NCBI RefSeq assembly: GCF_001816145.1
Contig: NZ_MDZB01000153.1
Coordinates: 62,001 to 126,000 of the forward strand
DNA length: 64,000 bases
Direction of reading: 5' to 3'
From: Hymenobacter lapidarius
GTDB taxonomy: Bacteria; Bacteroidota; Bacteroidia; Cytophagales; Hymenobacteraceae
Below, in pieces: positions 54,046 to 62,382 of this stretch. The notes under the pieces were generated by a model that was given only the letters and a program-made list of their open reading frames with translations, was not told the origin of the DNA and did no database searches. Position 1 is the first letter of the stretch. Every line of letters starts with the position of its first letter. The position numbers and the translations under genes are program-made.

Positions 54046-54082
54046 AAGAAAGGCCGACCAGTAAAACTAGTCGGCCTTTCTC
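54046..54082. terminator. Bidirectional intrinsic terminator
   Basis: The stem AGAAAGGCCGAC / GTCGGCCTTTCT has a short AT-rich loop. It separates the receptor from the convergent ArsS gene. Confidence 0.85.
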
Positions 54083-54117
54083 GCACTATTTACCGGAGCA
54101 CCGAAATGGCCGGTTGC

Positions 54118-55167
54118 CTATACCACGGTGCCGCCGCAGCTGGAGCCCGCGCCGGCGGTGCAGCCGTAGCAATGCTGATTCACCACGATGGCGCGCTCCC
54201 CAAGGGCGGCGGCGTCGAAGTCGCGGACGTGGCGCACCGGGCTGGCCACGTGCAGGTCCAGCATCTGATTGAAGTCGCAGTCGTAGAGGCCGCCGTCCCA
54301 GCTCACGGAGATGGTGTCGCGGCACATCACGCTGGCCGCCGCTGCCGGGTTGAATGCATTCACCAGCTTTTCCATGTAGCCCGCGTAGTTGCCCGACTCA
54401 ATGAGGTAGTCGAGGTAGCGACTCACGGGAAGGTTGGTGATGGCATACAGCTCGTTGAACACAATGCCGAAGTCCCGAGACAGAGCCCGCTTGTAGTCGG
54501 CCTGCAGGCCGGCCTGCGGCCCGGGCAGCGACGCGCCGCCGGGGTTGAACACCAAGTTCAGCACCAGGCCCGAGCCTTCCTGACCGTAGCCCACGGCGTT
54601 GAGCATTTTCAGGGCCCGGATGGAGTCGTCGAACACGCCATCGCCGCGCTGCTTGTCGGTGTTTTCGGCGGTGTAGCATGGCAGGGAGCTCACCACCTCC
54701 ACGCCGTGCCGCTTGAAGAACTCGGGCAGGTCGTGGTACTTCTTGTTGGCCACGATGATGGTGAGGTTGCAGCGCACCAGCACCTTGCGGCCCAGGTGGC
54801 TGATTTGCTCCACAAACCAGCGGAAATCGGGGTTCATTTCCGGGGCGCCGCCGGTGAGGTCCACCGTGGCGATGTCGGTCTGGGCCAGCGCATCGAGGCA
54901 GAGCTGCATTGTGGCGCGGGTCATGATTTCCTTGCGGTCGGGGCCGGCATCCACGTGGCAGTGGTTGCACACCTGGTTGCACATTTTACCCACGTTGATT
55001 TGCATCACCGCGGGCGCCACCGGCCGCAGCGGGAAGAACCCGGCATCGCGCAGCTTCTCGTGAAAGCGTGGCAGGTGGTGCGTATCGGCCACCTCCCGGC
55101 TAAGCACCGTGAGCTGGAAGGCAGAGTCGGCCAGCTGGTTGCCGGTGGCCTTGAGGGACTTAATCAT
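54118..55167 (-). CDS. arsS: Arsenosugar biosynthesis radical SAM protein ArsS
   Basis: The 349-residue enzyme has the radical SAM CxxxCxxC cluster motif at CNQVCNHC and the ArsS-specific context HVDAGPDRKE. The C-terminal part contains further Cys residues (VMCRDTISVSWDGGLYDC, HCYGCTAGAGSSCGG), as expected for this SPASM-like family. ArsS joins an arsenical with a SAM-derived 5'-deoxyadenosyl group in arsenosugar formation. It lies 59 bases after arsM in the same direction, so the two form a pathway operon. There is no arsR or efflux gene beside it. Confidence 0.9.
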   Translation of the reverse strand: MIKSLKATGNQLADSAFQLTVLSREVADTHHLPRFHEKLRDAGFFPLRPVAPAVMQINVGKMCNQVCNHCHVDAGPDRKEIMTRATMQLCLDALAQTDIATVDLTGGAPEMNPDFRWFVEQISHLGRKVLVRCNLTIIVANKKYHDLPEFFKRHGVEVVSSLPCYTAENTDKQRGDGVFDDSIRALKMLNAVGYGQEGSGLVLNLVFNPGGASLPGPQAGLQADYKRALSRDFGIVFNELYAITNLPVSRYLDYLIESGNYAGYMEKLVNAFNPAAAASVMCRDTISVSWDGGLYDCDFNQMLDLHVASPVRHVRDFDAAALGERAIVVNQHCYGCTAGAGSSCGGTVV

Positions 55168-55226
55168 GGGCTCGGGAAAAGAAAAAGTTAGAAGCGCAAC
55201 TCAACATGCAGCAGGCCCCGGCCGGC

Positions 55227-56276
55227 TTAGCAGCAACTGCCGGTGGTGTCGTCGGAGGAGCTGCCGGCCGGGGCGGCTACCGGCCCGCAGGGGAACAAGC
55301 CAAAATGCCGGTCCTTGGTCCCGTCGAGGCGGAAGTGGGCCCCGAAGCGGGTGAGGGCCAGCATGTCGGCGGTGTTGCCGCACACCAGCATGGGGCGGCC
55401 GGTTTCGAAGTGGTGGTGGTCGTCGAGGGTGAAGCCGTTGGGCTCGTCGGGCAGGGTGCCGAGGTAGGTGGCCACCTGGCCGTAGTCCTCGCACTGGTCT
55501 TCCAGCGCCAGCTTAAAGGCCCGCACGGTGAGCGAGTAAAACTTGATGTTGCCCACTTTGCGCTCGATTTCCTCGTTGTCGATGGTGAGGCGGCGCTGGC
55601 TCATGAGGCGGTAGTCGTTCACGCCCAGCTCGCGCAGCAGGCGGCGGAAGTCCTCGGTGTAGAGGGCGCCGCTCAGGCACTCGCCGTAGAGCACCGGGTC
55701 CTGGCGCAGGCTTTCGGGAATGCGGCGGTCGGCAAACACGTCGGCAATGAACAGCTCGCCGCCGGGCTTCAGCACCCGGAAAATTTCGCGGTAGGTGGCG
55801 GCTTTGTCGGTGCTCAGGTTCAGCACGCAGTTGCTCACCACCAGGTCCACGCTGTTGTCCGCGATGCCGGCGGCGGCCAGGTCCTCAATGTAGCCGTGGC
55901 GGAACTCCACGTTGGGCTGCGCGTAGCCGAATTTGGTGGTGTGCGCGGCAATGTGGCGGTTGGCCACGGCCAGCTGCTCCTCGGTCATGTCGACCCCAAT
56001 TACGTGGCCCCGCTCGCCCACCAGCTTAGAGAGCAAATACACGTCGCGGCCCGAGCCCGAGCCCAGGTCCAGCACCGTGAGGCCTTCCACGGCCGAGGGC
56101 ACGCACACCCCGCAGCCGTAGTACTTCTCCAGCACTTCCGACTCCAGCGTGGCCAGAATGCGCTTGTGGGCGGTAGGAATATTGTCGGTGCAGCAGGCGT
56201 TGGTTTTCAGGTCCTGGCTGGTGTGCAGCTCGCGGCCGTAGTAGTCCTGTACCTGCTGCTGAATGCGTTGCTCCAT
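55227..56276 (-). CDS. arsM: Arsenite methyltransferase ArsM
   Basis: The 349-residue SAM-dependent methyltransferase has motif I VLDLGSGSGRDVYLLSKLVG (about 68-87) and conserved cysteines in NACCTDN, GVCVPS and NCVLNLS, as needed to bind As(III). The C-terminal domain contains DDHHHFETGRPMLVCGNT and ends with a Cys-Cys tail. It methylates arsenite and supplies the substrate to ArsS downstream. The protein is longer than simple ArsM enzymes, matching the version that pairs with ArsS. Confidence 0.9.
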   Translation of the reverse strand: MEQRIQQQVQDYYGRELHTSQDLKTNACCTDNIPTAHKRILATLESEVLEKYYGCGVCVPSAVEGLTVLDLGSGSGRDVYLLSKLVGERGHVIGVDMTEEQLAVANRHIAAHTTKFGYAQPNVEFRHGYIEDLAAAGIADNSVDLVVSNCVLNLSTDKAATYREIFRVLKPGGELFIADVFADRRIPESLRQDPVLYGECLSGALYTEDFRRLLRELGVNDYRLMSQRRLTIDNEEIERKVGNIKFYSLTVRAFKLALEDQCEDYGQVATYLGTLPDEPNGFTLDDHHHFETGRPMLVCGNTADMLALTRFGAHFRLDGTKDRHFGLFPCGPVAAPAGSSSDDTTGSCC

Positions 56277-56597
56277 GAGAAAGGAAGTCGAAAAGAATGG
56301 AAAATGCGCTGGTAAGCGCGGGAACGAGCGAATGGTTTTTCAGGGAAGCGCTACCGCACGGGTTTAACTGCCCTGACGGCCAGCCGAAGCCCAATACTGT
56401 ACTGCTCAGCGAAAGTTACGACCATTATCCGGCAGCGGATTGCCAGCCCGACCATGAGCGCCAGCTACCGGCCCGCCAACCTGCCGAAACAGGAGCTACT
56501 CAGGAACAACGAAGGAGCGTTATCAACTGATTTATAGCGAAACAACCAGAGAAAGCAGCCTGAAACCGACGAGCAAAAACAACGCGTATTTGACCAG
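56277..56597. other. Intergenic region upstream of arsM
   Basis: These 321 bases should contain the arsM promoter. On the minus strand TAACTTTC near 56417 is a near match to the -7 box, without a clear -33 element. No gene, repeat or strong hairpin was found. Confidence 0.4.
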
Positions 56598-57110
56598 CTA
56601 CGCTTCGCGCCGCAGCGCCTTGAGTTGCTGCCGCACGACTTTCACCCGCTCGTCGAAGCCGTCGGGGTCGTAGTCCACGCCATCCACATCCAACTGCTCC
56701 AGCAGGTCCATCATGGCGTTGGCGTGGTCGGTGCGGGTGCCGGCGGGCATGGTCACAAAGGTCAGCTCCGACCACAGCAGGGCCAGCAGGCGCGTGCCGG
56801 TTTCGTCGCGCATCTGCATTTCCAGCACCAGGTTGGAGTTGTCGAAGTGAATGAGCTGGCTGGAAATGCGCACTTCCGCCCCCTGCCGCGCCGGCTTTAG
56901 GTAGCTGATGTGGTGCTTGGTGACCACCCAGGCGGCGCTTTGCTTGCGGGCCAGCTCGCCCATGTTCAGCGAGTAGTGCGCCGTGGTGTGGTCTTCCCGG
57001 GCGTTGAGGAAGTAGTCGAGGTAGCGGGAATTGTTGAGGTGCCCCAGCATGTCGCAATCCTGAAAGTAGATGCGGTGGGTGGTTTCGGGCGTTTTGATGA
57101 GGGAAGGCAT
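56598..57110 (-). CDS. Hotdog-fold acyl-CoA thioesterase
   Basis: The 170-residue protein is of the 4-hydroxybenzoyl-CoA thioesterase type. The opening YFQDCDMLGHLNNSRYLDYF holds the active-site Asp and the N-terminal part of the hotdog helix. A central WVVTKHHISYLKPARQGAEV follows. It probably hydrolyses a fatty or aromatic acyl-CoA in the cytosol. The start MPSLIKTPETTH was chosen because the upstream extension is not conserved and runs into a palindromic repeat. Confidence 0.85.
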   Translation of the reverse strand: MPSLIKTPETTHRIYFQDCDMLGHLNNSRYLDYFLNAREDHTTAHYSLNMGELARKQSAAWVVTKHHISYLKPARQGAEVRISSQLIHFDNSNLVLEMQMRDETGTRLLALLWSELTFVTMPAGTRTDHANAMMDLLEQLDVDGVDYDPDGFDERVKVVRQQLKALRREA

Positions 57111-57164
57111 GAAACAAAGAATGTAGCGGAGCGCAAAGGTCGGGGGCGGGGCCGAATCTCTCGT

Positions 57165-57250
57165 GTCGTCCTGAGCGCAGCAAAGGACCCTATCACGTTG
57201 CACCGTAATTATTCCGCGGTGAGAAGGTCCTTCGCTGCGCTCAGGATGAC
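57165..57250. repeat. Imperfect inverted repeat (GTCCTGAGCGCAG type)
   Basis: The left arm (57165-57189, core CTGAGCGCAGCAAAGGACC) and right arm (57226-57250, core GGTCCTTCGCTGCGCTCAG) pair with few mismatches around 36 bases. It lies between the divergent thioesterase and GMC genes and resembles the dispersed palindromes of Hymenobacter genomes. Confidence 0.65.
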
Positions 57251-57356
57251 AGGCGGCTGCGAGCATCACAGCAGTTACCGCGCCCAAAAACTACTCGGCA
57301 CGCCTAACACTTTGCGGAAAAATTGCTACCTTTTAGCCATTAAAACTTCCCGCCTT

Positions 57357-59390
57357 ATGTTCACGCTTACGCCCGACCGTTCTGTTGTTCTGCACGCCCT
57401 TGCCGACACCATTATTCCGGCGCTGGCCGATGGCAGCCCGGCTGGCTCGCTGGGCGTGAACCTGGAGAAGCTGGAAGCCGCCATTCGGGAGCAGCCGCTG
57501 GGCGCGCAGGCGGAGTTCGGCCAGCTGCTCGACCTCATGCAGAAGCCCATTCTGGGCCTCACCTGGTTTGGACCGCTGAAACCTTTTCGCAAGCTGGAGC
57601 CCGAGCAGCGCGAGCAGCTGCTGCAAAGCTGGGCCGCTTCCAACGTGCCGCAGCTGCGCAAGGGCTTTCAGGCAGTGCGCAAGCTCTGCACCTTGCTCTA
57701 CTACGGCGGCAGCATGCCCGACCTGCCCGCCGCCTGGGGCCACCTGGGCTACCCCGGTCCCGACGAGAAGCCCGTGGACACGCCCAAGCCCATCGGCACC
57801 CTGCGACCCAACCAGGACACGGACTACGACTGCGACGTGCTGGTGATTGGAAGCGGCGCGGGCGGCGGCGTGGTAGCCGGCGAGCTGGCCCAGGCTGGCT
57901 ACGACGTGCTGGTGGTTGAAAAAGGCCCCTACTGCCACGGCTGCGACTTTACCCAGCGCGAAGTGGACATGCTGGGCAAGCTGTATGATGCGAAAGGTGC
58001 CCTCTCGACGCAGGACGGCAGCATCGGTATCCTGGCCGGCTCCTGCCTGGGCGGGGGCACCACCGTGAACTGGGCCGGCGCCTTCCGCACCCCCGATTAC
58101 GTGCTGCAGGAATGGGCCCGCGAGCACGACGCGCCCCATTTCACCACCCCCGAGTTCAAGGAAAGCATCAATGCCGTTGCCCGCACCATCGGCGTGAACA
58201 CCAACTACACCCGCCACAACGGCCAGAACCAAGCCCTGTGGGACGGTTCGACCAAGCTGGGCCAGGAAGTGAAGTTGATTCCGCGCAACGAAAAAGGTCT
58301 CACCGACTCGGACAGCCACTTTCGCAGCCTGGGCTACACCAGCCTCGGCGATGCCCACGGCATCAAGCAAGGCACCCTGAACACGTATTTGCTCACGGCT
58401 TTTGAGCACGGCGCCCGCATTCTGGCCGATACCAAGGTGGACCGCGTGACCATTGCCCACGGCCGCGCCACCGGCGCCGAAGCCGTGCACACCACCGAAG
58501 ACGGACGCCAAATCCGCATCACGGTGCGGGCCCGTCGCGTGGTGGTGGCCGGCGGCGCCATTCAAACGCCCGCCTTGCTGCTGCGCTCCGGCCTGAAGCA
58601 CCCGCACCTGGGCCGCCACCTGCACCTGCACCCCACCGTGGTGGTGGGCGCCCGTTACCCGCACCCCATGAACTCCTGGCACGGCCCGAGCATGAGCGTG
58701 GTGAACGACAACTTCACCATGCTGCACGGCACCAACTTCGGCGCCAAGCTCGAAACGCCCCCCACCCACCCCGGCCTGCTGAGCATGGTGCTGCCCTGGC
58801 TTTCGGGCCGGCAGCACCACGAGCTGCTGCGCGACGCCAGCCACCTGGGCTCGTTCATTGTGCTCACCCGGGACCGCGACGGCGGCCGCGTGAGCCTCGA
58901 CAAGCACGGCGCCGCCCTGATTGACTATACGCTGTCGGATTTTGACCGCGCCAACATGCTGGAAGGCGTGCGCGCGGCGGCCCAGATTCACGTGGCGGCC
59001 GGCGCCACCGAGGTGTACCTGCCCCACGGCACCCTGCCCACTCTGCACACCCAGGACGGCACGCTGCAAAACCCGGAAGTACTCGACAAGCTGCCGCACC
59101 TGAGCTGGAAGCCCAACCAGTTCGGCCTTTACAGCGCCCACCAGATGAGCACCTGCCGCATGGGCGGCGACGCGGCCACCCACCCGCTCAAGCTCAACGG
59201 CGAAACCGTGGAGGTGCAAGGCCTTTTCGTGGCCGATGGCTCGGCGTTTCCGGCCTGCAGCGGCGTCAACCCCATGCTCACCATCATGGCACTGGCCCAC
59301 TTCACGGCCCAGGGCATGAAAACCGGAGACGGCCGTTTCGGCCGCGCAGTACCTTTGGCCCCAACTTTGGGCCAACATGCAACGAATTAA
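57357..59390 (+). CDS. GMC-family FAD oxidoreductase, long-chain alcohol oxidase-like
   Basis: The 677-residue enzyme has an N-terminal region of about 150 residues resembling gluconate 2-dehydrogenase subunit 3 (LHALADTIIPAL). The FAD-binding motif VLVIGSGAGGGVVAGELAQ follows near 163. Further GMC motifs are GSCLGGGTTVNWAG and VVAGGAIQTPALLLRSG. The C-terminal active site has SAHQMSTCRMGG and VADGSAFPACSGVNPMLTI. The layout matches long-chain alcohol oxidases. A possible promoter is TTTG at 57311 with a weak TAgcCATT at 57334. It overlaps the next gene by 14 bases. Confidence 0.85.
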   Translation: MFTLTPDRSVVLHALADTIIPALADGSPAGSLGVNLEKLEAAIREQPLGAQAEFGQLLDLMQKPILGLTWFGPLKPFRKLEPEQREQLLQSWAASNVPQLRKGFQAVRKLCTLLYYGGSMPDLPAAWGHLGYPGPDEKPVDTPKPIGTLRPNQDTDYDCDVLVIGSGAGGGVVAGELAQAGYDVLVVEKGPYCHGCDFTQREVDMLGKLYDAKGALSTQDGSIGILAGSCLGGGTTVNWAGAFRTPDYVLQEWAREHDAPHFTTPEFKESINAVARTIGVNTNYTRHNGQNQALWDGSTKLGQEVKLIPRNEKGLTDSDSHFRSLGYTSLGDAHGIKQGTLNTYLLTAFEHGARILADTKVDRVTIAHGRATGAEAVHTTEDGRQIRITVRARRVVVAGGAIQTPALLLRSGLKHPHLGRHLHLHPTVVVGARYPHPMNSWHGPSMSVVNDNFTMLHGTNFGAKLETPPTHPGLLSMVLPWLSGRQHHELLRDASHLGSFIVLTRDRDGGRVSLDKHGAALIDYTLSDFDRANMLEGVRAAAQIHVAAGATEVYLPHGTLPTLHTQDGTLQNPEVLDKLPHLSWKPNQFGLYSAHQMSTCRMGGDAATHPLKLNGETVEVQGLFVADGSAFPACSGVNPMLTIMALAHFTAQGMKTGDGRFGRAVPLAPTLGQHATN

Positions 59391-60987
59391 AAACGCAGTA
59401 ACGACGCGACGAATAGCCGTAACGCTGTTTTTTGGCGGCTTGCTGCTGCTGGGGCTGCTGCTCACCCAGGACTATGGCATGAGTTGGGACGAGCCCGCCG
59501 AACGGGAGGCCGGCTACGTCAGCCTGCAGTACGTGGCCCAGCGCCTGGCGCCCTACGCACCCGAAAACCCTTACCTGACTGGCTGGCCCGTGTTGCGCAC
59601 CTACCGCGATGCCGACCATGGCGTGGCCTTCCAACTGCCCATGGCGGTGATGGAAGCCATTTTTTCGCGCCACGACTTGCAGCGCGCTTACTGGTTGCGG
59701 CACTTCCTCGTTTTCGGCACTTTCATCCTCGGCACCTGGGCTGTGTACCGGCTGGCAATGGCCCAGTTTGGCAGCTGGAAGTGGGGGCTGGTAGCGGCGG
59801 CAATACTGGTGCTGTCGCCGCGCATTTTTGCCGAGGCCTTTTATAATTACAAGGACCTGGTGTTCATGAATCTCTTCGCGCTGGGCGGGTACACGCTCAC
59901 GCGCTTATTGCGCCGGCCCACCACGGGGCGGGCGCTGGTACACGCGCTGGTCACGGCTCTGGCCACGGATGTGCGCATCATGGGGCTGCTGCTGCCCGCG
60001 CTCACGGTGGGCTTTGGGGCCCTGGAATGGTGGGCAAGGCCGGTGCGGCGGCGCGAGCTGCTCCGCGCGGCTGCATTATACCTGGCCACGGTGGGCCCGT
60101 TGGTGGTACTCTTTTGGCCATACCTGTGGGAGGCGCCTGTGCAGCGGCTATGGGCGAATTTCGGCAGTTTCCGGCGCTACCGCCAAACCATGCAGGTGTT
60201 TTACCTCGGCCAATTGGAGTCGTGCCAGCGCCTGCCCTGGCACTACCTCTCGGTGTGGTTGCTGGTGACCACGCCCGTGGCCTATACCGCCTTGTTTGTG
60301 GGCGGAACAGCGAGCGTGTTGCGCGGGTTTTACCAGCATCGCGTTGCATTCCTGCGGCGCGCGACGGGGCGGCGCGACCTGCTTTGGGGGGCGTGGTGCT
60401 TGGGGCCGTTGCTGTTGATTATCCTCATTAATTCCGTTGTTTATGACGGTTGGCGGCACGTTTATTTCATTTATCCGGCCTTTGTGCTGCTGGCCGTGCG
60501 GGGGCTGCGGGCGGGGGTACGGACCTGGCGGGCCGCCCCGCAGGCCTCGACCAACCGGCGTCTGGGGGTGGTTGCTGGCACATTATTGGCCGTCGGTTTG
60601 GGCCATACCATTCTCCGCATGGTCACCGACCACCCTCACCAAAACACCTATTTCAGCTTTCTGCCCGGCCCGGTTGCGGCCCGGCTATTCGAGCGCGATT
60701 ACTGGGGCATTTCAGCCCGGCAGGGCCTGGGCTGGCTACTGGCTCACGACCGCCGCGCTACCGTAGCCGTCAGCGATACGCTTTACTACAAATACTTTCT
60801 CCACAACAACTCACTGCTGCTACCGGCAGCCGACCGGGCCCGGCTGCGCCTGGTGCCGCACCACCAAGCGGAATATTTCATCGGCATGTACCGCTGGCAC
60901 CCGGCACCATATGACGCAACTTATGGCACGGCTATCCACGAAATCCAGGTGGCGGGCCTGCCCATCCTCACGGTGTTTCACCGCTGA
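59377..60987 (+). CDS. Glycosyltransferase family 39-like membrane protein
   Basis: The 536-residue protein has about 11 membrane helices and the acidic motif YGMSWDEPAE in the first large loop, as in ArnT/PMT-type transferases that use polyprenyl-phosphate sugars. A second motif, SPRIFAEAFYNYKD, and the soluble C-terminal domain (about 430-536) also fit. It should glycosylate a periplasmic or surface substrate. It overlaps the end of the GMC gene by 14 bases and is probably co-expressed with it, though no joint pathway is evident. Confidence 0.8.
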   Translation: MQRIKNAVTTRRIAVTLFFGGLLLLGLLLTQDYGMSWDEPAEREAGYVSLQYVAQRLAPYAPENPYLTGWPVLRTYRDADHGVAFQLPMAVMEAIFSRHDLQRAYWLRHFLVFGTFILGTWAVYRLAMAQFGSWKWGLVAAAILVLSPRIFAEAFYNYKDLVFMNLFALGGYTLTRLLRRPTTGRALVHALVTALATDVRIMGLLLPALTVGFGALEWWARPVRRRELLRAAALYLATVGPLVVLFWPYLWEAPVQRLWANFGSFRRYRQTMQVFYLGQLESCQRLPWHYLSVWLLVTTPVAYTALFVGGTASVLRGFYQHRVAFLRRATGRRDLLWGAWCLGPLLLIILINSVVYDGWRHVYFIYPAFVLLAVRGLRAGVRTWRAAPQASTNRRLGVVAGTLLAVGLGHTILRMVTDHPHQNTYFSFLPGPVAARLFERDYWGISARQGLGWLLAHDRRATVAVSDTLYYKYFLHNNSLLLPAADRARLRLVPHHQAEYFIGMYRWHPAPYDATYGTAIHEIQVAGLPILTVFHR

Positions 60988-61175
60988 CCGCAGATGGTGT
61001 GCTTGCCGTGTGGAATGCTTCCCAAAGCTGCGTTGCAATCGGCCGATGCTCCTGGCAGCCCTTGCCCAGTCCCAAGCCAGTGCCTCAGCAAGTCCTACAG
61101 GCGCTTTTTTACAGCACAATGCACCCTATCACGGTGTTCTGCGTACTCGGGGAACAATTACATATGTTCTCGCCT

Positions 61176-61586
61176 ATGCGTTTTGCCTCATTTTCTGTGT
61201 TCATCCTGGCCTCGGGATTAGCACTCGGTAGCTGCACCTTGTTTCGGAAACGGGAAAAAATTCCGGTGGTGGAGACCGTGCGCACGGCCGACTCGCCCAC
61301 GCCCGTCACGGCAGCCCGGGACTTGGCCGACGTGATGGCCACTGAGCTGAACCTCAGCCCCGAGCAAACCACGCAGGTCCGTGAGGTGCTCAACAGAACC
61401 GTGAAGCAGGCCAATGCCGCCAAAGCCACGTTTGCGCCCAAGTCGCCGCAGCTGATGACCGAGCTGAAGCGCATCAACACCAGCTCGCAGAAAGAGCTGC
61501 AGATTGTGCTCGGCCCCACCAAGTTCAAGCAGCTGCAAGCCAACCAGCGCAAAATGGCCGCCGAAATGCAGCAGCGGCGGCAGTAA
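61176..61586 (+). CDS. Small lipoprotein
   Basis: A 136-residue lipoprotein starting MRFASFSVFILASGLALGSC, with the lipobox Cys at residue 20. The rest is helical with a LSPEQTTQVREVLNRT segment, reminiscent of Spy/CpxP-like LTxxQ proteins of the envelope stress type, though the match is loose. The start was chosen to give this signal; a longer upstream frame lacks one. It is followed by a convergent lipoprotein gene 18 bases away. Confidence 0.65.
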   Translation: MRFASFSVFILASGLALGSCTLFRKREKIPVVETVRTADSPTPVTAARDLADVMATELNLSPEQTTQVREVLNRTVKQANAAKATFAPKSPQLMTELKRINTSSQKELQIVLGPTKFKQLQANQRKMAAEMQQRRQ

Positions 61587-61604
61587 CCAGTGCAGCGAGC
61601 CGCA

Positions 61605-62288
61605 TTATCGACGGCGCAGGAATTCCCCTTTCGTGTTCCACAGCCCGGCGTAGCGGCCCACGTGGCGCGTTGCTGGCCCCGGCATGGGCGTCAGCTGGTA
61701 GTAGGAGATGCCGTTGCGGCGGCGGTAATGCACGGTAGCGGGGTCGAGCGCCCTGAGGCGCAGGGTATCGCGGCCGAGGGTTTGCCACACCAGCTTCGGC
61801 CGGGCCAGTTCCAGGCGCTGCACTTCCCAGCTTTCGGCGTTTTCGGTGGGCGTGCTGAGGTAATAGCGCCCCTGAAATCTTCGCAAGCGGCCGGCATGGG
61901 CTCCCGTTAGCGCGAAAATGGTGTCCTGCGACAGCCAACTGTCGCGGATGGAGTCTTTGCCCACCGGCCGCAAATAGTGAAGCTGGCCACCCTCGCTCCG
62001 GTAGGTGCTGTCGGTGGTCAGGCGCAGTATAGCCGCCTCGGGCTCGTGCCGGCCAAGCACCTGGCTCTGCAATTCTTGTAACCACACGGCCGTGCGCCCG
62101 ATGTGCAGGGAGGTTGAGGAATCAGCGGCCGTGTACACCGCTTGGTGCCGCGCCGGGAAGGCCGCCATATCGAAGGCACCTGCCGGAAAAGGCTGCGCGA
62201 AATTCACTACGGGGCCCTCGTCGCAGGCGGCCAGCAGCAGTCCGGTGGCGACGCAGCCGGCCCCACGCCAAGCAAACAAAGTTCTCAT
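61605..62288 (-). CDS. Putative lipoprotein
   Basis: A 227-residue protein with a lipoprotein signal (ATGLLLAAC, lipobox Cys at 22) and a beta-rich mature part (YYLSTPTENAESWEVQRLEL, YYQLTPMPGPATRH). No family is recognised. It ends close to the convergent lipoprotein at 61586, with no evident terminator between them. Its function is not readable from the sequence. Confidence 0.7.
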   Translation of the reverse strand: MRTLFAWRGAGCVATGLLLAACDEGPVVNFAQPFPAGAFDMAAFPARHQAVYTAADSSTSLHIGRTAVWLQELQSQVLGRHEPEAAILRLTTDSTYRSEGGQLHYLRPVGKDSIRDSWLSQDTIFALTGAHAGRLRRFQGRYYLSTPTENAESWEVQRLELARPKLVWQTLGRDTLRLRALDPATVHYRRRNGISYYQLTPMPGPATRHVGRYAGLWNTKGEFLRRR

Positions 62289-62382
62289 GTTCTTTCATGC
62301 CGGCAGCAGCAGAAAGTAACCCAGCCCAGCGGGCGGAGCAGGCGGCAGCCCTGTTCTGAGCCTGGCTTTCAACAAAAAAATC

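Noticed and set aside
57333..59465. 710-codon frame antisense to the GMC oxidoreductase
   Set aside because: It shadows the strongly supported GMC gene, with biased His/Gly/Val content and no domain.
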